From assembly GCA_964651475.1 (NCBI GenBank), contig CAZYXV010000043.1:1-31742 (forward strand): a stretch of 31,742 nucleotides of DNA. Reading direction: 5' to 3'. The position numbers and the translations under genes are program-made. Below are positions 1-7,809 of the stretch, piece by piece. Within the stretch, counting starts at the first letter, position 1, and each line of letters begins with the position of its first letter. The notes under the pieces are model-generated. The model did no database searches. It was not told where the DNA came from and worked only from the letters and a program-made list of their open reading frames with translations. The stretch is from JBGSMF01 sp964651475. Its GTDB lineage: Bacteria; Chloroflexota; Anaerolineae; Fen-1058.

Positions 1-46
1 TGTCATGCATGCGCTGTCGGTAAAATGTCACGCATGCGCTGTCGGT
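1..46. repeat. Two tandem copies of a 21-bp repeat
   Basis: Positions 1-21 and 26-46 read TGTCAYGCATGCGCTGTCGGT, differing only at one C/T, and are separated by AAAA, so the period is 25 bp. The unit contains the palindrome GCATGC. The array touches the window edge and may continue to the left. What it does is not evident. Confidence 0.8.
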
Positions 47-73
47 TAGCAACTAATCATCGCTATCTCACTA

Positions 74-96
74 CCCGGTCTGCTGCAGCGACCGGG
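74..96. terminator. Hairpin downstream of the signalling cluster (terminator-like)
   Basis: CCCGGTC (74-80) pairs with GACCGGG (90-96) across a 9-nt loop. It lies about 60 bp beyond the stop of the last minus-strand gene of the kinase/FHA cluster. No T-run follows on the minus strand, so intrinsic termination is uncertain. The rest of 47-156 shows nothing recognisable. Confidence 0.35.
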
Positions 97-156
97 CTAA
101 TTTGGACCGATGCGCCATCCCCCAGGCGACGAGGAAAGGCGCGCTCAACTTTTTTC

Positions 157-699
157 TTATGGCTTTACGGCCAGGAAAAATCGCAACTGCGTGTCATCGC
201 TGCTCACGCCCGCCAGCGTCATACCGGCTTGCGCCATGCGCTCGCGCAACTGCCGGTTGGCCTGCTGATTAACCTGCGCTTCCAGGTCCGCCAGGAAAGG
301 CCGCGCCAAAGCCGTCACCGGCAACTGGCCCAGGCGCACATCGGCAACGCGGATCACCAGGTTCCCATCGCGCGCCGCCAGCGTAATCATCCCGTTGACC
401 GTCACCAACCCGCCCGGCGACTCGACCTGGACCGTAAAGCGCACGCGATTGCCGGGCAACACGTCTACCAGCCCGCCGTACACCGGCCACGGCGAAGGAT
501 AGTCAGCCGCGCTCTGGACAAAGGTGCGGTTCACATAACTCTCCGCAATGGCGGCCTCGATAGCAGCGCCTGCCGGCGCCTGGGATGGCTCTGCCAGCGG
601 CGAAACAGACCCGGACGCCAAAAACCATCCGCTGCCGCAGCAGCACACCAGCATACCAGCGATCAAGCCAATCAACACGGCCAGAGTTTTATCTCTCAC
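157..699 (-). CDS. Exported hypothetical protein, paralog of the preceding gene
   Basis: A 180-residue protein of unrecognised function. The N-terminus carries a hydrophobic segment (about residues 6-30, including LIGLIAGMLVCCCG) that should be a signal peptide or membrane anchor, so the rest probably lies outside the membrane. The start is GTG, chosen because AGGAGG lies four bases upstream. The C-terminal half has the same layout as the upstream neighbour: a beta-rich stretch, a helix beginning ARPFLADLEAQVNQQ, and a final SSDDTQLRF strand. This loosely recalls the LmeA/DUF2993 lipid-binding fold, which is an inference from pattern only. Only 10 bp separate it from the upstream gene, so it is probably co-transcribed with it as the last gene of the kinase/FHA cluster. 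Confidence 0.7.
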   Translation of the reverse strand: MRDKTLAVLIGLIAGMLVCCCGSGWFLASGSVSPLAEPSQAPAGAAIEAAIAESYVNRTFVQSAADYPSPWPVYGGLVDVLPGNRVRFTVQVESPGGLVTVNGMITLAARDGNLVIRVADVRLGQLPVTALARPFLADLEAQVNQQANRQLRERMAQAGMTLAGVSSDDTQLRFFLAVKP

Positions 700-709
700 T
701 GTCCCTCCT

Positions 710-1279
710 TCAAGGCCACCGCGCGCGGATAACCAATTGCTTTTCGTCCGTCGCCACGCTCAAAATCGTCGCGCCTTGCCCCAGCCCCAACTGGATCTGG
801 TCGTTGATCATCAGGCTGATACGCTCAGATAATTCGTTCACAAATGTTTCGGCCATCCCTGAAATAGCCAGGCCGCTCACGTTGACCTGTTCAATCACGG
901 CGCGCAGTTGCCCGTCGTCGGCGCTCAACGTAATGACGGCAGAAACGTCCCCCTCCAGCGTCTGCCCCACTATCGTCGCACTGACGCGCCCCGCCAGCGC
1001 CAGGCGATTGCCCGGTTGTATATCGAGGGTGAAAGCATTGCCCCACGGCGCAGACGACGATTGAGCCAGCATGTGCGCGAAATAAGCTTCTTGAATCGTG
1101 ATCGTCACGTCGGCTTGCAGTGGATCGGGCGGCGCGGGCGCTGCCAGCGGCGCCGTAAACGCCGTCATCAATCCCACCGCGCCCAATCCGCACGCGGCTA
1201 ACATTATGCCCAGCATCGCCGCGGCGCATCCAACTGACCACAATTCGCCTGGAGAAGTTGACGTTTGGGGTGATCTCAT
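710..1279 (-). CDS. Exported hypothetical protein with N-terminal membrane segment
   Basis: A 189-residue protein of unrecognised function. Residues of about 15-45 form a hydrophobic segment (signal or anchor) rich in Ala and Leu, followed by an Ala/Pro linker and a beta-rich domain. The end of the protein (helix FVNELSERISLMINDQ, then SVATDEKQLVIRA) aligns with the end of the downstream neighbour, so the two arose by tandem duplication and diverged strongly. ATG is preceded by AGGTGAAAG, an acceptable ribosome-binding site. It sits behind the FHA membrane protein and may contribute an extracytoplasmic part of that system. An LmeA/DUF2993-like fold is possible but unproven. Confidence 0.7.
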   Translation of the reverse strand: MRSPQTSTSPGELWSVGCAAAMLGIMLAACGLGAVGLMTAFTAPLAAPAPPDPLQADVTITIQEAYFAHMLAQSSSAPWGNAFTLDIQPGNRLALAGRVSATIVGQTLEGDVSAVITLSADDGQLRAVIEQVNVSGLAISGMAETFVNELSERISLMINDQIQLGLGQGATILSVATDEKQLVIRARWP

Positions 1280-1322
1280 CTTTCACCTGTCAAGACGAAG
1301 GATAGACGGCCAACCATTGATG

Positions 1323-1343
1323 TTCGTCTTTCGTCGTTCGACG
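1323..1343. repeat. Degenerate heptanucleotide tract
   Basis: Three successive 7-mers, TTCGTCT, TTCGTCG and TTCGACG, lie in the 75-bp spacer between two genes of the cluster. Similar heptad tracts with other sequences occur in other spacers of this window. Confidence 0.6.
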
Positions 1344-1354
1344 TCGGCCGCCTA

Positions 1355-2470
1355 TCACGGCGCGCGGGTCGGCACGAACGACGGGGCCAGAGACGGCAAC
1401 ACCGTAGCCAGTTGCTCAGGGGGAATTTGCACTGGCAGAAACGGGATCAATTGTTGATCGCTGACTACCCTGGGCGGGCCGTCCGGCGAACCATCCGGCT
1501 CGAACGCCTGCGCCCAGCTCCAGCCGCTGTAGCGGAACACGCTGCCGCGCACCCACTCTTGGTCAGACGTCACCGTGAACCACGTCCAGGCCACACGCTG
1601 GCCGGCCAACAACACGGGCAAAGGATTGCCGGGGCCGCTATAATCGTGCAATTCGCCAACGCGCATTGCGCCGCTCAAATCGCTGATAATGAAATAAGGC
1701 TGGTAGGGCGGGCTGATTTGAGAGAGTGAAATGTTTTCGATGGTCAGGTCGCTGCTCATGCGGCGACCTTCCGCCCATCCCTCGTACCGCCCCCCGCTCC
1801 ACTGTACAGTGAATGGCGCCGTCTGCGGCAAGGGCGTGCCAGCCGGCAGAGGCGCGCCGGGCCTGGGCGTTGGCGGCGGACTCGTAACGCGCACGGTCAA
1901 GGTCGCATGGATAATCTCACCGGGATTCTGAACGGATGCTGCCGCAGACGCCACCACGATGGATGGCGGCGTCTGCGTGGCGGCAAAGCCCGACCGGCTT
2001 GTTGCCATTTGATCGCCCGCCGCGCGCCTGCCATTGGCCAGTAAAGCGATCAGACCGCCCATCAAAGCAAGCACAACGAGCAACGCCCCCGCGCCAGCCA
2101 ACGCCCATAACCGCTTGCCGTCCCCGGAGGCAGCTGCGGGCGGATGTCCCCCGCTGGGGGCGAGCGATGCGCCGGCTCGCGCCAGCCCCTCGCGCAGCTC
2201 CAAGACCACGTCGCCGATGCGAATCTCGTCGCCGGCGCTCAAGGTCTGCGTGCCGCGAACCGGGGCGCCATTGACGAGCGTTCCATTCCGGCTGCCCTGG
2301 TCGGCGATAAATACTTGTCCGCTGGCCAGGCGAATCTCGGCGTGACGCCGGGAGGCGCGCTCGTCGGGAATGGCGACATCAGCGTCAACACTCCGCCCGA
2401 TGACAAGCACCGGCTTGTCCAATGCAAATTCCGCGCTGGCGCCCGGCCCCTGTTTAATGACCAGTTTCAT
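1355..2470 (-). CDS. FHA domain membrane protein with large extracytoplasmic region
   Basis: A 371-residue protein. An N-terminal cytoplasmic FHA domain (about residues 1-95) shows the phosphothreonine-binding signature: VIGRS near 23-27, ASRRHAEI near 39-46, and the final SRNGTLVNG near 60-68. A linker leads to one membrane helix (about 121-146, LWALAGAGALLVVLALMGG). The roughly 220 residues beyond it are predicted to lie outside and match no family I recognise; they include a proline-rich stretch and a Trp-rich region. The topology suggests a receptor or adaptor that brings a phosphorylated cytoplasmic partner to the membrane. The phosphodonor is probably the kinase encoded upstream. The gene starts 10 bp after the VWA-FHA gene without a clear ribosome-binding site, which suggests translational coupling. 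Confidence 0.85.
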   Translation of the reverse strand: MKLVIKQGPGASAEFALDKPVLVIGRSVDADVAIPDERASRRHAEIRLASGQVFIADQGSRNGTLVNGAPVRGTQTLSAGDEIRIGDVVLELREGLARAGASLAPSGGHPPAAASGDGKRLWALAGAGALLVVLALMGGLIALLANGRRAAGDQMATSRSGFAATQTPPSIVVASAAASVQNPGEIIHATLTVRVTSPPPTPRPGAPLPAGTPLPQTAPFTVQWSGGRYEGWAEGRRMSSDLTIENISLSQISPPYQPYFIISDLSGAMRVGELHDYSGPGNPLPVLLAGQRVAWTWFTVTSDQEWVRGSVFRYSGWSWAQAFEPDGSPDGPPRVVSDQQLIPFLPVQIPPEQLATVLPSLAPSFVPTRAP

Positions 2471-2480
2471 AACAGAAAGC

Positions 2481-4337
2481 TTATTCCAAAGACACCCGCT
2501 TGAACGTAAACTCTAGCTCGCCAAACCGGACCAACATGCCATCTACAAGCGTCACCGGCTCGCGCAGGCGCTTGCCCGCTCCGCTCGCCTGGTCGCCAAC
2601 AAAGGTCCCGTTCGCGCTGCCCAAATCGTACAGCCGAAACTCGCCGCCTTCCAGCTTGATAGTAGCATGCTGGCGTGAAACAGTAGGATGGTCAAGCACG
2701 ATTGTATTACCCGGCGCGCGCCCCAGCGTGGTTGTTTTTTCGATATCGTAACGCCGCGAAGACTGCTTGCGGTCCACCAACATGCCTAACAACTTGGGCT
2801 TGGGACCGCGTTGAATCACTACTGTGCCCCCCCCCGCTGGCGCTTCAGGGGCAGCCGGCTTGGGCGCGGGCCGCTCCGCAGGCGGAGGTGCGATGGGCGG
2901 CGCGGCGGGAGGGACGCCAAATGGGCTGGAGGTTGGCGGCGCGCCAGACGCAATCTGAGTGCCGGCCTCGGTTGACGACGGTCCCAACCCACCCAGCGGC
3001 GCGGCGCTGGTGGGAAGCCCCACGCCGCCCGCGGCGCCTGGTTGTGGATAATCTACCCTGGGCGAGGTTGCCCCAGACGGCCAGGCCGGCGCAGGCGGGT
3101 AGGCGCTGCTCTCTCCCCACGCCGGCTCGGGCTGGGCCGAGCGGCGGCGTATCAACAAAATCACAAAGACGATCAACATAAGCAGTAACAACAAGGCCGC
3201 TCCAATAATGCCAATAGCGAGCAAGGTATTCTGTCCAATCCACGTCATAATCCCGTCAAGCATGCCAGTTTCTCCTTTTGCGATGGGGGGTGTTGCCAGC
3301 GGCTGCGGCGCGCTCGTCGGCGCTGGTGGAGAGGGAGCTGCCGCCTGGATCAATTGAAACTTGGCTTCGTCAAAGCCCTGCCCCCGATTCGTAGTGACGC
3401 GCAAGAGCAAGCTGTGGTATTGGCCGTCCACATGCAAGCGCGACTGGTACGTGAGCCGGTATTGGATTTTGATCTGGGCCAATACCTCGTCGAATTTCTG
3501 GCCCAACTCATCCGGCGTCGGCGCTTCTTGATATTGCCCGCCGGTCAACTCGGCCAGGCGATTGAGGTAGGTCTTGTCGAGGCGAGTGTTGCTCAGGCCG
3601 ATGGGAAAGACAGGAATGTGCTGGCGGCGCGCTTCGTCAATGGGGTCGTCTTCTTTGAGCGCGCTGCCCACGTCGCTGCCATCGGTCATCACGATGATGG
3701 CGCGCCGCCCTGATTCTTGGGCCATAATCTTGATTGCCCGGTACACGGCGTCGTACAGCGGCGTGCCCGTTCCCTGCTCCACCTCCAAAAAGTTGACCAC
3801 GTTAAGCAAGCGTCCCATATCGTTCGTAAACGGCACCTCGCGCGCCCCCTCCGTGAGCGTCACGGCTTTGATGTCCACGTTTCGTCCAAAGCCAATAAAG
3901 GCCGCCTTATCTGGATCATTTCCCTCGTTGAGCAGTTTTTCCAAAAACTTGGCGGTGGACTCTTTGGCTGCCTGCAGCGGTTTGCCGTTCATCGTCCCAC
4001 CCAGGTCAATCAAGATCAACACCGATACAGCCGCCTTGTCGTTCTTGATGGTCTCTACCGTATCGGGCGGGAACGAGGCTTGCCCATCTTCGACCAATTC
4101 AAAGCGATCGGCCGTCAGTCCCAAGATAGGCAAGCCGCTCTCGTCAATGATGGTGGCGTGAGCGGTGACGCGCGGGAACCCACTCGCTTCCACCCCGTCC
4201 ACCTTGACGGTGACGGCGCTCTGTGCCGCGGCGATCCGCCCGGCCATCAGCACAATCACCCCAACCAGAATGAGGGTGAGGTTGAGATTGAGCAGGCGGG
4301 TTATTCTTGGATCAGCGTAGCCTGGAATTTTTTTCAT
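2481..4337 (-). CDS. VWA domain-TM-FHA domain protein
   Basis: A 618-residue protein. The start MKKIPGYADP was chosen because GAGAGGG precedes it and a longer reading would overlap the upstream gene. A signal or anchor helix (about 14-38) comes first, then an extracytoplasmic von Willebrand factor A domain (about 103-290), a TM helix (about 370-397), a long Pro/Ala-rich linker and a C-terminal cytoplasmic FHA domain (about 535-600, with TLGR, VSRQHA and SANGTFVG). The MIDAS metal site is unusual: the first motif is D111-L-G-G-T instead of DxSxS, while Thr192 and Asp219 (MTDG) keep the other two. The protein links an outer ligand-binding module to an inner phosphothreonine reader, as in the downstream FHA-TM protein. 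Its ligand is unknown. Confidence 0.88.
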   Translation of the reverse strand: MKKIPGYADPRITRLLNLNLTLILVGVIVLMAGRIAAAQSAVTVKVDGVEASGFPRVTAHATIIDESGLPILGLTADRFELVEDGQASFPPDTVETIKNDKAAVSVLILIDLGGTMNGKPLQAAKESTAKFLEKLLNEGNDPDKAAFIGFGRNVDIKAVTLTEGAREVPFTNDMGRLLNVVNFLEVEQGTGTPLYDAVYRAIKIMAQESGRRAIIVMTDGSDVGSALKEDDPIDEARRQHIPVFPIGLSNTRLDKTYLNRLAELTGGQYQEAPTPDELGQKFDEVLAQIKIQYRLTYQSRLHVDGQYHSLLLRVTTNRGQGFDEAKFQLIQAAAPSPPAPTSAPQPLATPPIAKGETGMLDGIMTWIGQNTLLAIGIIGAALLLLLMLIVFVILLIRRRSAQPEPAWGESSAYPPAPAWPSGATSPRVDYPQPGAAGGVGLPTSAAPLGGLGPSSTEAGTQIASGAPPTSSPFGVPPAAPPIAPPPAERPAPKPAAPEAPAGGGTVVIQRGPKPKLLGMLVDRKQSSRRYDIEKTTTLGRAPGNTIVLDHPTVSRQHATIKLEGGEFRLYDLGSANGTFVGDQASGAGKRLREPVTLVDGMLVRFGELEFTFKRVSLE

Positions 4338-4383
4338 TGCGCCCTCTCGATGCGGCGTGCGTTCCACACAGCACGGTTCATTT

Positions 4384-5010
4384 TCAGACTTGCTTGAATA
4401 CCAACGTCGTTTCGCCCAATAACACATAATCGCCGTCTTTTAACTCGCGCCGATATATGCGGCTTTCGTCGTCGCGATAGGTTTCTTTGCTCCCCACAAA
4501 CGTGCCGTTCGCGCTGGCCAGGTCGTACAAAACAAACACCTGGTCGCCTTCAGCGCCTTCTTCTTTCGGCTCCAACCGCACCTTGGCGTGTTGAGACGAT
4601 ACGGTGGGGTCGCCGCCCAAAAGAAAATCTCCGTATTTGCGCCCCACAACCGTTTCCGTTTTGAGCAGCAAGACCGCGCCGCGCTTGGCGCCAGGCCCAT
4701 CCGTCACCGCCAGCCACGCCAGCGGAATCTGCGGTTCAGGCTCCGTCCGCATCAACATGGTTTTGCCCTCGCCGGCCTGAGACGGGGCCGCCCCGCCCAA
4801 CGGCTCCGACGTCGAGCGAAACGGCGAGGAAGGCGCAGAAGGAGGCGGAGTGGAAGGCGACGACCACGCGCCCATATTCTCGGCGGGAATGGTCGGCGGC
4901 GTAGGGCGGTCCTGGCTTCTCCCGCCGTCGCCAAGCTGCGTTGGCGCGTATTCCGAATCAGATGGCCACCCCCCGCCCGAGTTCATACCCACCGTGCGTT
5001 GATCATCCAT
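4384..5010 (-). CDS. Soluble FHA domain protein with disordered N-terminus
   Basis: A 208-residue cytoplasmic protein. The ATG used overlaps the end of the kinase gene by 8 bp (ATGGATGA) and is preceded by GGAGG and AAGGA, so it is probably translationally coupled. Residues 1 to about 95 are low-complexity and rich in Pro, Ser and Gly. They contain Thr residues in RTVG, PTQLGD and KTMLMR that could be phosphoacceptor sites for the kinase (inference). The FHA domain fills the C-terminus: VVGRK, then VSSQHAKV, then ASANGTFVG. The layout resembles small FHA regulators such as GarA that read and carry phosphothreonine, though no direct orthology can be claimed. Confidence 0.85.
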   Translation of the reverse strand: MDDQRTVGMNSGGGWPSDSEYAPTQLGDGGRSQDRPTPPTIPAENMGAWSSPSTPPPSAPSSPFRSTSEPLGGAAPSQAGEGKTMLMRTEPEPQIPLAWLAVTDGPGAKRGAVLLLKTETVVGRKYGDFLLGGDPTVSSQHAKVRLEPKEEGAEGDQVFVLYDLASANGTFVGSKETYRDDESRIYRRELKDGDYVLLGETTLVFKQV

Positions 5011-6745
5011 CGTATCCTTGCCTCCTTTGCTCAATCTGCAACTGCATCTTGTGATCGCCGATCTCGATGAGCCGGTCGCCGGTCAGGGGGGCCTCGCCAT
5101 ACAAACGCTGCCCGTTGACCCACGTTCCGTTCATCGAGGTATCTTGTACCCACCAGTCCCGGCCCTTTTTAATCAAGAGCGCGTGCTGGCGCGAGATTTG
5201 CAGGTCGTTGGGGTTCAGCACCGCCCGCCCCAGCACCCACGGGCTGCTTTTCACAAGCATCTCCTGGCCGCACCTGGGACCGCTCAACATCACCAGGCGC
5301 GCTCCGCTCGTTTCACCCCCATCCCGCCCGCGCGTCTCTGAAGGGAGGATTTGAGCCGAGGTATAGCCCAAAGAGCCTGCCAGCGCCAGCGCCCCCTCGT
5401 ATCGTTTGCGAGGGTCCTTTTCCAGCGCTTTGAGCGTGGCCTTTTCAAGCGGCGACGAAGCAATGGCAGGATTCAAGCGCCCCGGCGGAGCAGGCGCAGC
5501 ATGAATGTGCTGGCGAATGACGGCATACGCCGCGCCGCGCGGATCCCGCTCGTCGCCAACGGGCATCATTGGGAAAGGCACTTGTCCCGTCAATAACTCG
5601 TACAGCACCACGCCCAACGAATAAATATCGCTGGCGGGGCGAATGTCCTCGCCTTTGGCCTGTTCCGGTGAGATGTATTCCGGCGTGCCCACAATCCTGT
5701 CGTGTGTCACCGTGACCGCCGAGGTCATTTTGGCAATGCCAAAATCGGTCACCTTGACCGTGCCGTCGCGCGTGACCAGCACGTTTTCCGGCTTGATGTC
5801 GCGGTGCACGATATTGCGCTGGTGGGCAAACTCGAGCGCGTCGCATACCTGCCCAATGATGTTAATGACTTGCGGGATGGGCATGTGCGCCCCCGCCAGC
5901 CTGCGCAGCGACGTCCCCTCGATGTATTCCATCACCAGATAAGGTCGTCTATCCTGGCTATAGCGTAAATCGTACACCACGCGGATATTGGGATGATCGC
6001 GCAGCGCCGCGCCAATATTGCCTTCCTGAAGAAATTTGCGCGCCACCCATTCGTCGGCCGCATCCAGAATCTTGATCGCCACACAAGACCCGTTCGGCGC
6101 CTGGGCGCGGTAGACGACCGACATGCCGCCGCGCCCCAACACATCCAGGAGCAAATACCCTTCAAAATACATCTGCAGCGCAAGTTCAACCACCGGCGTT
6201 GGACGGGCCGGGGATGGGGCCGGTAAAGATTGATCCTCCAGCGCATAGGCAAATACAGTTTCGCCAATTTGAAAGCGGTCGCCCGCTGAAAGCACGTGGC
6301 GCGATACGCGGCGCCCATCAATTAACCAGGTGCCGTTGGTGCTATCGCGATCGTACAATACCACCTGCTTATCTTCCACCATCACCTGGGCGTGATGCCT
6401 GGAAGCCATAGCCACGTCCACCACAATATCGTTGTCGGGATCGCGCCCAATCACCAGGCCGCGCGGCGGCGGCCGGAGCGCAAACGAGCGGCCGGCCGCA
6501 GGGCCAGACACAATCACCAGCTTGTCGGCAGGCAGCGGAGGCGCTTGTTGCGCACACTGCGGGCAATATGCCGCTCCTGATGGTACAGGCTGTCCGCAGC
6601 CGGCGCACACGCGGCTCTCGGCACTGGCAGGCGGGCGAGTTTGTCCCGTCCTGCTGTCCGGCCGGGTGACGAGCAAAGCGGCGATTAATGCCCCCACCAC
6701 AACAATCAACACCGCCAAAACAATCAACACCGTCCAGGCATTCAT
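5003..6745 (-). CDS. Membrane-anchored Ser/Thr protein kinase with zinc ribbon and two FHA domains
   Basis: A Hanks-type Ser/Thr kinase of about 580 residues. In order it has an N-terminal TM helix (about 4-28), a CxxC...CxxC zinc ribbon (CAGC and CPQC, about 47-65), FHA domain 1 (about 98-165, ASRHHAQV and STNGTW), the kinase (about 198-460) and FHA domain 2 (about 505-570, ISRQHALL and SMNGTWVNG). The kinase has a Gly-rich loop GRGGMSVVYR, the VAIK lysine, HRDIKPEN, DFG and a PEYISPEQ activation segment, so it should be active. No external sensor domain is present: almost nothing precedes the TM helix. An upstream in-frame GTG adds one residue; ATG is preferred. It is the first gene of the cluster and probably phosphorylates the FHA proteins that follow. 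Confidence 0.93.
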   Translation of the reverse strand: MNAWTVLIVLAVLIVVVGALIAALLVTRPDSRTGQTRPPASAESRVCAGCGQPVPSGAAYCPQCAQQAPPLPADKLVIVSGPAAGRSFALRPPPRGLVIGRDPDNDIVVDVAMASRHHAQVMVEDKQVVLYDRDSTNGTWLIDGRRVSRHVLSAGDRFQIGETVFAYALEDQSLPAPSPARPTPVVELALQMYFEGYLLLDVLGRGGMSVVYRAQAPNGSCVAIKILDAADEWVARKFLQEGNIGAALRDHPNIRVVYDLRYSQDRRPYLVMEYIEGTSLRRLAGAHMPIPQVINIIGQVCDALEFAHQRNIVHRDIKPENVLVTRDGTVKVTDFGIAKMTSAVTVTHDRIVGTPEYISPEQAKGEDIRPASDIYSLGVVLYELLTGQVPFPMMPVGDERDPRGAAYAVIRQHIHAAPAPPGRLNPAIASSPLEKATLKALEKDPRKRYEGALALAGSLGYTSAQILPSETRGRDGGETSGARLVMLSGPRCGQEMLVKSSPWVLGRAVLNPNDLQISRQHALLIKKGRDWWVQDTSMNGTWVNGQRLYGEAPLTGDRLIEIGDHKMQLQIEQRRQGYDG

Positions 6746-6752
6746 CACATTA

Positions 6753-6758
6753 ATTATA
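6753..6758 (-). promoter_or_regulatory. -10 element (TATAAT) of the kinase operon, probably leaderless
   Basis: On the minus strand a perfect TATAAT ends eight bases before the ATG of the kinase gene. Transcription should therefore start at or within two bases of the start codon, and no Shine-Dalgarno sequence is visible. The -35 region is poor (GCGTCA at 17-bp spacing). Confidence 0.55.
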
Positions 6759-6830
6759 CTACGTTTAATATGAAATGACGCCCGCAGCCCGGCCGGGCGG
6801 ATGCTTCAGTCGCTCGCTTCACTTGGCGCG

Positions 6831-7799
6831 TCAGCGCGCCGATGAAGCCGGGCCGCCAAACCAGTGCAATAACGACGCGGCGTGTTGAGCGTCGTGCTCG
6901 CAAGGGAGGCATAGCCAGCGATAAAATGTCACTTCACCGCCCCACGGAACCGGCAATGTGCGCGCCAGGTCAGGCTCTAAAATGCGTTCCTGCAATTCGG
7001 TGACGATGGTGCCGCGCCGGTCTATCAGGTCTTTGTGCACCCGCGCCCAGCTATGGGTCTGGCGCTCGAGCGCGTGGCGCTGGTTCCAGCCCTCGCCGTA
7101 ATCATCCGGCTGCCAACTGATGCGCTCGTTGCGCTCCATCGCAAAAATCGCTTCGACAAACACCTCGTCCCAATCGGCAATGTGCGCGCAAATGTCTCGC
7201 GCCGTCCACGTTCCCTCCACTGCCAGGCTCTCACGTGCTTCCGCCGGGATGGTGTCGAGCAAGGCCATCAAAGCCGAGCGGTTGGTCTCCAAGGCCATCT
7301 GCAAAATGAGCTTGGGGCCGACGGCGTCCGGTCTCGACTTTTTCCACTCGTCCACCTGCGCCGCGTGTTCCTCGTCGTGCTCGATGATCGAGGCAGCCAG
7401 GCCGGCGATGGTGAAGGGCTTGCCATCAATATCGTGTTCGCGCGCCAACTGCTCGGTGCTGGCGCCGGCCACCGCCACAATCAATTGGCGGCGGGCGATG
7501 ATGAATTCGTCCAACAGTTGTTTGAGCGGCCAATCGCGGCGCTGCGCTACGGCGTTGGCGTTGAACACGTCTTCCTGATGAATGGTCGGATCCACAGGCG
7601 CCGGCCGCCCGGCGCGCATGGCGCGCACCGCGTCACACGTCCAGCGTTCCCACGCGGCGATGTGGGCCGCCACGTCGTGCGGTCTCCAATCTCCCACTAC
7701 CCGCGCTGCTTCAAACTCTGCCGCCGAGATATTTAACAAGGCGCGGGACAGTGTTGCCCGCGCCGCGTTTAGATTGACGAGTAACTCGCGTTTGTCCAT
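6831..7799 (-). CDS. Tandem DinB/DfsB-like four-helix-bundle protein
   Basis: A 322-residue protein made of two DinB-like domains of about 160 residues each. Each carries the three-histidine metal-site pattern of the superfamily: His46, His141 and His145 in the first, His206, His302 and His306 in the second. The surrounding wording is similar in both (AAHIAAWE / CAHIADWD, and EHDEEHAAQ / EHDAQHAAS), which shows an internal duplication. DinB-fold proteins include metal-dependent thiol transferases and DfsB/ClbS-type enzymes; the substrate here cannot be assigned. The ATG was chosen because it follows the ABC ATPase stop by 10 bp; a longer reading would run into that gene. It is probably the last gene of the transporter operon, though a functional link is not obvious. 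Confidence 0.8.
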   Translation of the reverse strand: MDKRELLVNLNAARATLSRALLNISAAEFEAARVVGDWRPHDVAAHIAAWERWTCDAVRAMRAGRPAPVDPTIHQEDVFNANAVAQRRDWPLKQLLDEFIIARRQLIVAVAGASTEQLAREHDIDGKPFTIAGLAASIIEHDEEHAAQVDEWKKSRPDAVGPKLILQMALETNRSALMALLDTIPAEARESLAVEGTWTARDICAHIADWDEVFVEAIFAMERNERISWQPDDYGEGWNQRHALERQTHSWARVHKDLIDRRGTIVTELQERILEPDLARTLPVPWGGEVTFYRWLCLPCEHDAQHAASLLHWFGGPASSAR

Positions 7800-7809
7800 C
7801 ACATTGTTG

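Noticed and set aside
1..46. Possible CRISPR array
   Set aside because: Only two repeats are present and the gap is 4 bp, far too short for a spacer; no cas gene is near.
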